From an uncultured Kiloniellaceae bacterium (GTDB lineage Bacteria > Pseudomonadota > Alphaproteobacteria > Kiloniellales > Kiloniellaceae), in NCBI GenBank assembly GCA_947500035.1, contig CANMQP010000007.1, positions 124,001-188,000 of the forward strand: a stretch of DNA of 64,000 bases. Direction: 5' to 3'. The translations under genes and the position numbers were made by a program. Below, piece by piece: positions 8,668 to 17,825 of this stretch. The notes beneath the pieces are model-generated. The model saw nothing but the letters and a program-made list of their open reading frames with translations, was not told the DNA's origin and did no database searches. How positions within the stretch are numbered: the stretch's first letter is position 1; each line of letters begins with the position of its first letter.

Positions 8668-10035
8668 ATGCAGGACCACGTCGGCGACATCACCGGAATT
8701 GCGATCGTAGCCGTCGCGGCGCTGGCCTGTGGCATCGGCATGCGGCGGCTCGGCCAACCTGCGGTGCTTGGCTACATTCTGGCCGGTGCAATCCTTGGCC
8801 CCTCGGTGGTCGGTGTCGTCGAAAACCGTGACGCGATCCGGACCCTCGCCGAACTCGGAGTGCTGACTCTCCTGTTTGCGATCGGAATGGAGCTCTCGCT
8901 GCGGGGCATTCGCGAGGTGTGGAAGGTTGCGCTGATCACAACCCTCCTGCAGATCGCCGTCGGTCTGGGGGGCATGTTCGCGCTGGGCTCATTCCTGGGA
9001 TGGTCCTACGAGCTGAGCATCGTCATCGGCTTTGTCGTGGCGCTCTCGAGCACGGCGGTCGCGGTGAAAATGCTGGAGGAGATCGGCGAGCTGCGCACGC
9101 GCGTCGGGCAGGTCACGATCGGTATTCTGGTCGCCCAGGATCTCGCCGTCGTGCCGATGATGCTGATCGTCGGGTCTTTCGGGGGCGAGGACGGCATTGG
9201 ACTTGATGCGATCGCCAAGGTCATTCTCTCGATCGCATTCCTCGCCCTGCTGATCGTGTATCTCAGCCGCCGGCAGCGCTTGCGCCTGCCCTTTGTCAAA
9301 TCAATCGGCGGCGATGCCGACCTCACGCCGCTGGCGAGTCTGGCGTTCTGTTTCGGGACCGCGGCGCTTTCGGGTCTGATGGGACTGTCGCCGGCCTACG
9401 GCGCCTTCCTGGCTGGCCTCGTCATCGGCAACTCGACCAGCCGCAGAACCCTGCATCGCCACACCGCGCCGATCCAAAGCATCCTGCTGATGGTGTTCTT
9501 TCTCTCGATCGGGCTCCTGATCGACTTCAGATATCTGATCGACAACATCGGGACCGTGCTGCTGATCGTCACCTTTGTCGCGATCTTCAAAACCGCGTTC
9601 AATATCCTTCTGATCGGGTTCCTGGGCGAAAACTGGCCGCGGGCGTTTTTATCCGGCGCGATCCTGGCACAACTGGGCGAGTTTTCCTTTATACTCGCCG
9701 CGATCGGCCTCCGCTCCGGTGCCTTGACCGACGAAGATCACCGCCTCATTGTCGCGGTCACCGTGGTCTCGCTGCTCGGCAGTCCCTTTTGGCTCGAAAC
9801 CGCGCGGCGGTTGCATCGCATTACCCTGCTCGGCATCACTTCGGGGCGCGAGACCGTTCGTTTGACCTATGGCAAGGAACTGTTGGCGCTGTTTAAATCG
9901 ACCAAGCGGGCCGAACACGCAATGATCAACATAGCAAGCAGCGCAACCCGCTGGGTTGGGGATATCACCCCAAGGCGCGAGCGCAGCCGCGGGGTTCGGG
10001 GCTCGGAAGATCAGGACAGACCCCCACGGGCGTAG
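8668..10035 (+). CDS. CPA2-family cation/proton antiporter (Kef-type)
   Basis: A 455-residue integral membrane protein of the monovalent cation:proton antiporter-2 family. It has about 12 hydrophobic segments, with the family motifs GYILAGAILGPSVVG, FAIGMELSLRGI, SSTAVAVKMLEE, LVAQDLAVVPMML and GEFSFILAAIGL. These match KefB/KefC/YbaL membrane domains, which exchange K+ or Na+ for H+. The protein stops soon after the transport domain: the C-terminal RCK/TrkA-N nucleotide-binding domain present in KefB, KefC and YbaL is absent, so regulation by glutathione adducts or nucleotides through that domain is unlikely. Substrate ion cannot be told from sequence. Confidence 0.9.
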   Translation: MQDHVGDITGIAIVAVAALACGIGMRRLGQPAVLGYILAGAILGPSVVGVVENRDAIRTLAELGVLTLLFAIGMELSLRGIREVWKVALITTLLQIAVGLGGMFALGSFLGWSYELSIVIGFVVALSSTAVAVKMLEEIGELRTRVGQVTIGILVAQDLAVVPMMLIVGSFGGEDGIGLDAIAKVILSIAFLALLIVYLSRRQRLRLPFVKSIGGDADLTPLASLAFCFGTAALSGLMGLSPAYGAFLAGLVIGNSTSRRTLHRHTAPIQSILLMVFFLSIGLLIDFRYLIDNIGTVLLIVTFVAIFKTAFNILLIGFLGENWPRAFLSGAILAQLGEFSFILAAIGLRSGALTDEDHRLIVAVTVVSLLGSPFWLETARRLHRITLLGITSGRETVRLTYGKELLALFKSTKRAEHAMINIASSATRWVGDITPRRERSRGVRGSEDQDRPPRA

Positions 10036-10109
10036 ACGCGGCCAGGGTTCCAAGCAAAGCGTTAAAGGAAGCCCCTACAGGATAATGACAGCAGAAACGG
10101 AAGAACTCT

Positions 10110-11939
10110 GTGGCTGAAAGCAATCATCGGCAAGATCAACTGAATTCAGCCATGTCCTCGCACCGCAGCGGCAACCTGAAGGCCGCCCTGGCGGGTTACA
10201 AGCGGTATCTCGAGGCGGCACCGAATCATCTGGAAATCTGCAGCCTCGCCGCCGAAGCGGCTTTCGGCCTGAAGGACTTCGAGCAGGCCGCCGAACTGCT
10301 CGGACGCATAGCCAAGGCGCAGCCGACCAATCCGCAAGCCCACTTCAACCACGGCGTCGCCTGCAAGGAGATCGGGAACTTCAACGCGGCCGCCGCGGCC
10401 TTCGGGCGGGCAATTGCGATCCGGCCCGACTACGCGACGGCTCAGTTTCAGTTGGGGGTTACGCTGTCGCAGCTTAATCAGCAGAATCTGGCCGTGGAGG
10501 CCTATCGGCGTGCGATCGAGCTGCAGCCGAGCAATGTCGAGGCCTTGTCGAACTGCGCCGTCGCCCTGAAGGACCTGAGGCGTTTTAACGAATCCCTCGC
10601 GCTCTATCGCCGGGCAATCGCTCTGCAGCCGAATCATGCCGGTCTGAATTACAACTTCGGCCTTGCACTGGAAAACACGGAGCGCATCGAACAGGCTGTT
10701 GCCGCCTTCCGGAAGGCGACGGATATCAATCCGAACCTGACGCTCGCCTATTCCAGCCTTGCGCGTTGTATGGGCCGGCTCGGACAGCACGAAGAGTCGG
10801 TCATGCATTACCGCCGGGCGCTGAAACTAAAACCCGGTTCAGAGGAATTGGAGTCGAAACTCGGTCTCGCCCTTCATGCCACCGGCGCCTTTGAAGAGGC
10901 AATCGAAGTCCACAATCGGGCGATTGAAAGATCGCCCGAGTGCGAAACCTGTTTTTGTGCGCTCGGCGAGACACTCACGGCCTGCGGACGCCACGAAGAA
11001 GCCATCAATGCCTTCGACCGCGCGCTCGAACTCAAGCCGGATTACCACGAGGCAATCGCAAAAAAGGGCCTGGCCCTTGAGGAAGTGGGGCGTTCAACCG
11101 AAATCGTTACGGACTTGAAACTGGCCCTGGAAAAGCAGCCGGACTCTGCCGATCTTGCCACGAGCCTCGCCCGTTCCCTGCTGCAAAGCGGTGATGCGCA
11201 GGGCGCCATCGATGTCTGTGACCGCTGCCTGACGCGCCATCCCGGATTGACCACCGCGCTCGCCTACCGCGCCCTGGCATTGCGGGAGACCGGGAAGATT
11301 GTCGCCGCGCGGTCCCTCGTGGACCTGGAGAATTTCATCCAACCGCTCTCCATCAAAAAACCCAACAACTTTCAAAGCATCGCCGCCTTCAACGAAGCGC
11401 TCGCCCGTCATATCCTGGCGCATCCGACACTCATGCAAGATCCGCCAGGACATGCGACCAAATCCGGGCGCCATACGGGCGAGTTGCTGATCGATCCAAA
11501 GGGCCCCATTGCTGATCTGGCGGAGGCGATTAACGCCGCCGTTCGAAGCTATATGCAACAGCACCCGAAAGTTCCGGATCACCCGTTCCTGGCCCGCCAA
11601 CCCAAGAACTGGACGCTCAATATCTGGTCGGTCGTGCTGGAAGCCCAGGGGCATCAGATCCCCCACATTCATCCGGCTGCCTGGTTGAGTGGTGTCTACT
11701 ATGTCCAAATTCCCGAGATTGTCGCGCGCTCCGGCAACAATCACGCCGGCTGGATAGAATTCGGCCAGCCCTCGGCAAATTTGAACTGTGCCGCCACGCC
11801 GGATTTACGCGACGTTCAGCCGGAAGAAGGTTTAATGGTCCTGTTCCCGGCCTACTTTTATCATCGCACTGTACCATTCGATGCGGATGGAACGCGGATC
11901 AGTATCGCGTTTGATATCCTGCCCTTCGGCGAGAGCTAG
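10110..11939 (+). CDS. TPR-repeat protein with C-terminal 2OG-Fe(II) oxygenase domain
   Basis: A 609-residue fusion. Residues about 10-400 are a run of roughly 11 tetratricopeptide repeats with the usual pattern (for example EAYRRAIELQPSNVEALSN). The last 200 residues resemble the putative 2OG-Fe(II) oxygenase family PF13759: HIPHIHPAAWLSGVYYVQ supplies the first histidine region, and LFPAYFYHRTVPF followed by GTRISIAFDI supplies the distal histidine and the 2-oxoglutarate-binding arginine. The likely role is hydroxylation of a protein or peptide recruited by the TPR arm; the target is unknown. The start is a GTG with GGAAG seven bases upstream; an ATG at 10152 is an alternative. rnhB follows after 6 bases. 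Confidence 0.87.
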   Translation: MAESNHRQDQLNSAMSSHRSGNLKAALAGYKRYLEAAPNHLEICSLAAEAAFGLKDFEQAAELLGRIAKAQPTNPQAHFNHGVACKEIGNFNAAAAAFGRAIAIRPDYATAQFQLGVTLSQLNQQNLAVEAYRRAIELQPSNVEALSNCAVALKDLRRFNESLALYRRAIALQPNHAGLNYNFGLALENTERIEQAVAAFRKATDINPNLTLAYSSLARCMGRLGQHEESVMHYRRALKLKPGSEELESKLGLALHATGAFEEAIEVHNRAIERSPECETCFCALGETLTACGRHEEAINAFDRALELKPDYHEAIAKKGLALEEVGRSTEIVTDLKLALEKQPDSADLATSLARSLLQSGDAQGAIDVCDRCLTRHPGLTTALAYRALALRETGKIVAARSLVDLENFIQPLSIKKPNNFQSIAAFNEALARHILAHPTLMQDPPGHATKSGRHTGELLIDPKGPIADLAEAINAAVRSYMQQHPKVPDHPFLARQPKNWTLNIWSVVLEAQGHQIPHIHPAAWLSGVYYVQIPEIVARSGNNHAGWIEFGQPSANLNCAATPDLRDVQPEEGLMVLFPAYFYHRTVPFDADGTRISIAFDILPFGES

Positions 11940-11945
11940 ATCGCC

Positions 11946-12587
11946 ATGCCGGATTTTTCGCTGGAGCAGGAATTCACCGAAGAACTGCGCGATCTTCTCA
12001 CGACCCCAAGGATTGTCGGTGTCGATGAAGTGGGCCGGGGCCCCTGGGCCGGTCCCGTGGTTGCTTCCGCGGTTTGGCTGGACCAGGATGCCCTGCCGGA
12101 GAGTTTGTCCAGGCGTCTCGACGATTCCAAGAAACTCTCCAAACGCGCCCGCGAGGACATCTGCACGCAGTTGCAGGAGTTGGCTTCCAAAGGCAAAGCC
12201 ATGCTTGCGCTTGGGCAGGCCGAAGTCGCGGAAATCGACAGTCTCAACATTCTGAAGGCCAGCCTGCTCGCCATGACCCGTGCCGTCGCACAGCTGCCCT
12301 TTATGCCGGATGCGGCGCTGATTGACGGCAACAAGCTTCCCGACCTGCCCTGCCCGGCCCGGCCCGTCATCAAGGGCGATGGGCGCAGTCTGAGCATTGC
12401 CGCGGCGTCGATCATCGCGAAAGTTTCCCGCGACGGCCAGATGGCGGCTCTGGCACAAAGCCATCCCGGCTATGGCTGGGAACGCAACCAGGGCTATGGC
12501 ACGGCCGAGCATCGCGCGGGGATCACCCAATTGGGAATCACGGCCGCTCATCGGCGCTCTTTTCGACCAATTCGTGAAGCAGAGTAA
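11946..12587 (+). CDS. rnhB: Ribonuclease HII
   Basis: A 213-residue type 2 ribonuclease H that cuts RNA in RNA/DNA hybrids and removes single ribonucleotides from DNA. Motifs: VDEVGRGPWAGPVV with the catalytic Asp-Glu at about residues 27-28, DDSKKLS, LIDGNKLP (third Asp), AAASIIAKVSRD (fourth Asp in the following helix) and YGWERNQGYGT near the end. Length is normal for bacterial RNase HII. It lies 6 bases after the TPR/oxygenase gene and 51 bases before ccrM. The rnhB-ccrM neighbourhood places hybrid removal beside the methylation gene. Confidence 0.96.
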   Translation: MPDFSLEQEFTEELRDLLTTPRIVGVDEVGRGPWAGPVVASAVWLDQDALPESLSRRLDDSKKLSKRAREDICTQLQELASKGKAMLALGQAEVAEIDSLNILKASLLAMTRAVAQLPFMPDAALIDGNKLPDLPCPARPVIKGDGRSLSIAAASIIAKVSRDGQMAALAQSHPGYGWERNQGYGTAEHRAGITQLGITAAHRRSFRPIREAE

Positions 12588-12599
12588 TTAACACTTTGA

Positions 12600-13736
<1,137 letters not shown>

Positions 13737-13823
13737 GCCAAAGCCCCGCCGAGGGACCGAGCCATGCTGGTCAATGAAGCCTGACCTGCCCGGAAGCAGT
13801 CCCGGATGCGGATCGCTTCGGTT

Positions 13824-14618
13824 TCAGACCGCCACGACTTTGCGGTAGAGACGCCAGGTGGCGTGCCCCAGAACGGGCATCACCACGGCTAGCCCGACGA
13901 AAAACGGAATTGAACCGACGACCAGGGCCCCGGCAACGATCATGCCCCAAACAGCCATTGTCACCGGGTTGGCCGCAACAGCCCGCACGGACGTCCGGAT
14001 CGCAACCCCTGCCCCGACATCCCGATCGAGCAGCATTGGGAAAGAGACCACGCTGATCGCGAGAACCACCACAGCAAAAAGAAATCCAACACCGCAGCCC
14101 ACAAGAATAAGCGTCCAGCCCGCTGGTGTCGTCAATACCTGGGTGACGAACTCACCAACCGAGGAAGGCGTCACAGCACCAAAGGTCAGTTCATAAATAG
14201 CCAGGGCCGCAGCAAGCCAGATCAGAAAGATCACCATTAGGAGAGCGCCAAGGGCAACAATAGAGCCAATTGATGGCGAGTGGCGAATCTCGAAGGCACT
14301 TTTCCAGGAGACCTCGAGACCCTTTTCCCGGCGGCGGCTGAGCTCGTACAGGCCAATCGCCGCCAGGGGCCCGATCAGAGCGAAGCCCGAGACCAGCGGA
14401 AAAATCAACGGCAATACGTCGTAGCCGGCAGCCAGCCGGGCCGAGAGCAACCCAACGACCGGGTAGATCAGAGCGAGAAGCACAAGGTGGCTCGGCTTCT
14501 CCTTGAAGTCGCTGACCCCCTTGGCCAGGACTTCCTTGAGATCCGCAACCTCAATAGTCCGAACAACGGGAGAGTCTGCGGCTATCTCCCGATCCGGCAT
14601 CGTAGCTGTCTTGGCCAT
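13824..14618 (-). CDS. DUF2189 domain-containing integral membrane protein
   Basis: A protein of about 264 residues with a short soluble N terminus (VRTIEVADLKEVLAKGVSDF) followed by six hydrophobic segments, the layout of the DUF2189 family. Segments visible include LVLLALIYPVVGLLSARLA, FPLVSGFALIGPLAAIGLY, the KSAFEIRHSPSIG loop and the last pair ending in GHATWRLYRKVV. The function of the family is unknown; it is common in Alphaproteobacteria. The open frame reaches 14711, but the ATG at 14618 has an AGGAG eight bases upstream and is the better start. It is convergent with ccrM, with no clear terminator in the 87-base gap. Confidence 0.85.
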   Translation of the reverse strand: MAKTATMPDREIAADSPVVRTIEVADLKEVLAKGVSDFKEKPSHLVLLALIYPVVGLLSARLAAGYDVLPLIFPLVSGFALIGPLAAIGLYELSRRREKGLEVSWKSAFEIRHSPSIGSIVALGALLMVIFLIWLAAALAIYELTFGAVTPSSVGEFVTQVLTTPAGWTLILVGCGVGFLFAVVVLAISVVSFPMLLDRDVGAGVAIRTSVRAVAANPVTMAVWGMIVAGALVVGSIPFFVGLAVVMPVLGHATWRLYRKVVAV

Positions 14619-14955
14619 ATTGATCGCTCCTGAACCTCTAACCATGAGATTGGGAGCCCGGTTCACGCAATTGCCCCGCTTCGGACAAGAACGACCGGGT
14701 TCCGGGTTCAAACGGGAACGGCAATTTAGCGTTACAGGGACGCGGCCGGTTCGACCGCCGGTCAGAGAGGAGCAACCGCAAAGGGTCGCTGATCAGAGAA
14801 GGGTGGCGGTCAGATCGGCCATTCGCGAGCGGCCGCTCTCCGCAAACTGACCTTCATACTATGACAAACATCAAAACTTGTCACTTCACCTGTCGTTCAG
14901 AGACCCCAGGCAGAGGGCCCAGGGAAATAGACTTCAGATTTTCCGGACGGATCAC
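14619..14955. other. Intergenic region between mutY and the DUF2189 gene
   Basis: About 337 bases. A short inverted repeat TGACAA/TTGTCA with a 10-base spacer is at 14862-14883. The rest is GC-rich with no open frame or RNA gene that I can support. It should hold the promoter of the DUF2189 gene on the minus strand and the transcript end of mutY, but no U-tract terminator is visible. Confidence 0.35.
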
Positions 14956-16137
14956 TTACGCCGTCAGCTTCAGGGCGTGCTTAACAATTTTGCGCATGAC
15001 ACTGGGCAAAGCTTCCTCGGCCAAGCCATCTATCGATACCCATTTGCTGTCGTTGAGAGCCTCAGAATCTGTGCTGACGCGACCTGCCCAGACATCAATC
15101 TCAAAATGAAAATGCGTGAAGGTGTGCCGCACCATGCCCGGTAGCTCGCGCCACTCCGTTGCGTAAGGCAGATGGCTCATGACCTCGCCTTCGCTCCAGG
15201 CTTCTTCACGCCAGGGAGTCGATGGGATTTCCATCATCCCGCCCAAAAGTCCTTTGGGCGCACGGCGGCGCAGCAGGATGCTGCCGTCGGGACGTTGTAC
15301 CCAGAAGGCAATGGCCCGGCGGGTCGGGCGCTCAGGCTTTGGTGCCTTGCGCGGCAGGGTTTCCGCGATCCCCTGGGCGCGGGCCATACAGGAACCCGAT
15401 AAGGGACAGAGCATGCACTTTGGCGACTTGGGTACGCAAACCGTCGCCCCCAGATCCATCATAGCCTGTGCGAAATCCCCTGGCCTCTCGGTCGGCGTCA
15501 ACGAAGCCGTGCAGCGTTTTATCTCGGGTTTTACGCCGGGCAGCGGATCGGTCAGAGCAAAGAGCCGGGAGACAACCCGTTCGATATTGCCATCGACCAC
15601 TGTCGCAGGCCGGTCAAAGGCGATCGCCGCAATCGCCGCCGCCGTGTAGGGTCCAACACCGGGCAATTCCAGGAGCCCCTCCTCGGTGTCGGGAAAAAGG
15701 CCGCCAAGCTCCTGCGCAACGAAGCCGGCACATTTGTGAAGATTGCGGGCCCTGGCGTAGTACCCCAATCCCGCCCAGGCGGTGAGCACGTCGTCCAGAC
15801 TCGCCGCGGCCAGATCCTCCACGCGCGGCCAGGTCTCGGTGAAATTCCTGAAATAGGGCGCCACCGCGGCCACGGTGGTCTGCTGGAGCATGATTTCACT
15901 GAGCCAAACCCTGTAGGGGTCCGCCAACCACCCTGCCGTTTTGGAATCGCCCGCTTGGCTCTTTCTGGCGCTATTGGGCGGCACACGCCACGGCAGTTCG
16001 CGCGCATGCCGGTCATACCAACGCAGCAACTCCTGCGCCAAAGCTACCTCTACCTGACCGATTGTCTTATCCACCCTGTATTCGCCACTCTGTTTTCGCC
16101 ACCTTGTTCTCGCCACCTTATTCTCGCCACCGGCCAT
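14956..16137 (-). CDS. mutY: A/G-specific adenine glycosylase
   Basis: Base-excision repair enzyme that removes adenine mispaired with 8-oxoguanine. From N to C: ELPWRVPP, the EIMLQQTTV helix, the helix-hairpin-helix LPGVGPYTAAAIAA, the catalytic aspartate in VVDGNIERV, the iron-sulfur cysteines in CVPKSPKCMLCPLSGSC (C-x6-C-x2-C-x5-C), and a NUDIX-like C-terminal domain that reads 8-oxoG. The frame is open up to 16530, far longer than the family; likely starts are ATG 16137, ATG 16161 or GTG 16074. A 14-base tandem repeat lies at 16075-16130, inside the gene if either ATG is used. The mature homologous region begins only after the repeat. Confidence 0.93.
   Translation of the reverse strand: MAGGENKVARTRWRKQSGEYRVDKTIGQVEVALAQELLRWYDRHARELPWRVPPNSARKSQAGDSKTAGWLADPYRVWLSEIMLQQTTVAAVAPYFRNFTETWPRVEDLAAASLDDVLTAWAGLGYYARARNLHKCAGFVAQELGGLFPDTEEGLLELPGVGPYTAAAIAAIAFDRPATVVDGNIERVVSRLFALTDPLPGVKPEIKRCTASLTPTERPGDFAQAMMDLGATVCVPKSPKCMLCPLSGSCMARAQGIAETLPRKAPKPERPTRRAIAFWVQRPDGSILLRRRAPKGLLGGMMEIPSTPWREEAWSEGEVMSHLPYATEWRELPGMVRHTFTHFHFEIDVWAGRVSTDSEALNDSKWVSIDGLAEEALPSVMRKIVKHALKLTA
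16075..16130 (-). repeat. Four tandem 14-bp repeats at the 5' end of mutY
   Basis: Four adjacent units, each ending CGCCAC on the plus strand at exact 14-base spacing (16083, 16097, 16111, 16125). On the mutY strand the unit is approximately GGTGGCGARAAYAR. The unit length is not a multiple of three, so gain or loss of one unit would shift the reading frame of any mutY start upstream of it. Each unit also contains an AAGGTGG-like purine run that could act as a ribosome-binding site for the GTG at 16074. Confidence 0.8.
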
Positions 16138-16273
16138 TGATATGCGATCGCCTGTGGTCATTGCCACCGCGGGCACTATACTGAGAGGCAGCGCGAAGAA
16201 AACAACCGCGCTTTCCAAAAAGATCCGAAGCAGCCCCAGAACTCTAGAAACACCAGAACTGCAGAAACACCAG

Positions 16274-16816
16274 ATGACCGCTACGCGAGGCAAAGACAGT
16301 AACAAGGCGGATGCAAAGCGAGCGGTCACGCGCGCAAGGCGCCGCGGCGGCAGCCCGAAGGCGCTGGCGCAAGCGCTTCCGGCGATTACCAAACGCATCC
16401 TGGGCAAACGCGGACTTGCCGAAGGCAGCCTGATCAGCGATTGGAGCTCAATTGTCGGCGAAGAGGTTGCGCGCCGCTGTATCCCAAAGCAATTGGCCTT
16501 CAAACGCAGCAGCGAGCGGCGCGAAGGCACTCTGACCCTGCGGGTCGAGAGTGGATTTGCGACCGAACTGGTCTATCTCGAACAACAGTTGCTCGAGCGG
16601 ATCAACGCCCATTTCGGCTATCGGGCCGTTGCCAGGCTGAAACTTGTCCAGGGCCCGGTCATCGACCCGACACAGCGGACGCGAAGGACGATAAAACCCC
16701 TCGCGCCAGCGGATAAAACGGCCTTGGAGGCGAAACTCGCCGACGTGGAGGATGAAGACCTGAGAAAAGCGCTCTCGGACCTCGGTTCAGCCGTTTTCAG
16801 CCGCCACAAAAACTAG
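16274..16816 (+). CDS. DUF721 / DciA-like protein
   Basis: A protein of about 180 residues with a DUF721 domain. The domain runs from PKALAQALPAITKRILGKRG through LISDWSSIVGEEVARRCIP to LTLRVESGFATELVYLEQQLLERIN and the FGYRAVARLKLVQGP end. DciA of this family loads the replicative helicase DnaB in bacteria that lack DnaC; the alphaproteobacterial members carry the same domain, so a role in replication start is plausible but inferred. The N terminus is strongly basic. The frame is open from ATG 16142, but that part overlaps the mutY 5' region and looks non-coding, so I place the start at ATG 16274. It is divergent from mutY. Confidence 0.83.
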   Translation: MTATRGKDSNKADAKRAVTRARRRGGSPKALAQALPAITKRILGKRGLAEGSLISDWSSIVGEEVARRCIPKQLAFKRSSERREGTLTLRVESGFATELVYLEQQLLERINAHFGYRAVARLKLVQGPVIDPTQRTRRTIKPLAPADKTALEAKLADVEDEDLRKALSDLGSAVFSRHKN

Positions 16817-16868
16817 TATCCCGAATCTGAAATTCACTTCATTGAATTTCAGATTCAATGGGACACTA
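16814..16868. repeat. Imperfect palindrome 1 (contains two GANTC sites)
   Basis: A perfect 14-base inverted repeat (16823-16836 against 16843-16856, loop of 6) is extended outward by TAGTATCCC on the left and GGGACACTA on the right, 8 of 9 matching, with a 3-base bulge. The left end coincides with the TAG stop of the DUF721 gene. Each inner arm carries a GANTC site (16823-16827 and 16852-16856). There is no T-run, so it is not a typical intrinsic terminator. Confidence 0.75.
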
Positions 16869-17127
16869 ACTTATTGAATCTAGTGTGATTCAGCCTCTTA
16901 AGTTCGCCGCAAATCATGCGACGAACTTAAGAGACATCACACTGGGGCATCTGGCCGTTCTAAAGATTAAGTGATAGGGAGTCGCACATCTCTGCTGGAC
17001 AGACGCGCTCTGAACGCCCAAATACCGCCATATTATAGCGTTCGACTACGGCGGGGATGTCCGAGAAGAGGACGCTTGTCGAATCGGATAAGCGTCACTA
17101 GCATACACAACATATGGTGGGTGAGTA
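16817..17127. other. Intergenic region with paired palindromes and dsbA-like gene promoter
   Basis: A 311-base region between the DUF721 gene and the DsbA-like gene. The first 127 bases are filled by two long imperfect palindromes, annotated separately. The rest is unstructured as far as I can see and should hold the promoter of the DsbA-like gene; TGGTGGGTGAGTA just before its ATG can act as ribosome-binding site. No open frame of note. Confidence 0.5.
16882..16943. repeat. Imperfect palindrome 2
   Basis: A 17-base inner stem, 16895-16911 against 16917-16933, has one mismatch and a 5-base loop (AATCA). It is extended by a perfect 8-base outer stem, AGTGTGAT (16882-16889) against ATCACACT (16936-16943), with 5 and 2 unpaired bases between stems. 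GANTC sites are at 16876-16880 and 16887-16891. Both palindromes have an outer edge reading TAGTGT on one strand, which suggests related elements. Confidence 0.75.
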
Positions 17128-17748
17128 ATGAATAGACGGAAGATACTGACGACAACGGCCGCTGTGTCGGCACTTGCCGTGGGCAGCTCTTTGGGACTTC
17201 GGATCCCCTCGGCGAAGGCGGACGAGGTACCGCTGTACGACGACGACCGCATTGTCGGCTCTCCGGATGCTCCGATCACAATCATTGAGTATGCGTCGCT
17301 GACCTGCCCGCATTGCGCATCTTTTCACGCAAACACCTATCCCGAACTCAAAAAGCAGTGGATCGATACGGGCCGGGCAAAGCTGGTTTTCCGCCACTTC
17401 CCGCTCGATGGCCTTGGCTTGCGCGCCGCCGCAGTCAGCAACTGCCTGGAAGGGGACAGGCACTTCGGGTTCATCGAAATCCTGATGAAATCCATGCAGC
17501 AGTGGGCGCGTGCCGCCGATCCGACCAAGGCTTTGGCGCAGATTTCGGCGCTGGCCGGCATCAATCAGGAGCAGTTCGAAAAATGCTTCAACGATGAAGC
17601 CGAAATGGACAAAATTCTGGCGCGCCGCACGGAAGCCAACACTGAATTCAACGTCAATTCGACGCCAAGCTTCCTGGTGAACGGCCGCCTCGTAACGGGT
17701 GCCCTGGATTTCACGGCATTTAACAGACTATTGGAAGATGAGGCCTGA
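17128..17748 (+). CDS. DsbA-family thiol:disulfide oxidoreductase
   Basis: A 206-residue exported thioredoxin-fold protein. The N terminus MNRRKILTTTAAVSALAVG looks like a signal peptide, ending near the AKA at residues 29-31. The redox motif CPHC is at residues 60-63, in the EYASLTCPHCASFH context typical of the DsbA/Com1/BdbD group. A cis-proline loop TPSFLVNG lies near residue 180. It probably oxidises or isomerises cysteines of exported proteins. It is upstream of smc by 77 bases, a neighbourhood seen in other Alphaproteobacteria. A DsbD-like reductase is encoded elsewhere in the window. Confidence 0.92.
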   Translation: MNRRKILTTTAAVSALAVGSSLGLRIPSAKADEVPLYDDDRIVGSPDAPITIIEYASLTCPHCASFHANTYPELKKQWIDTGRAKLVFRHFPLDGLGLRAAAVSNCLEGDRHFGFIEILMKSMQQWARAADPTKALAQISALAGINQEQFEKCFNDEAEMDKILARRTEANTEFNVNSTPSFLVNGRLVTGALDFTAFNRLLEDEA

Positions 17749-17825
17749 GTTTTAAGGCCCAGGAACGTGCGGGCGAGCCACCCGGTTCGCGCCGCAGGAT
17801 TTAAATTCGGGGGAATGTTCCGGGC

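Noticed and set aside
14690-14725. Possible tRNA T-arm (GGGTTCAAACGGG)
   Set aside because: No acceptor or anticodon stem can be formed around it.
16162-16530. The long N-terminal extension of the mutY frame
   Set aside because: It would add about 120 residues not found in the family and overlaps the divergent DUF721 gene; composition looks non-coding.
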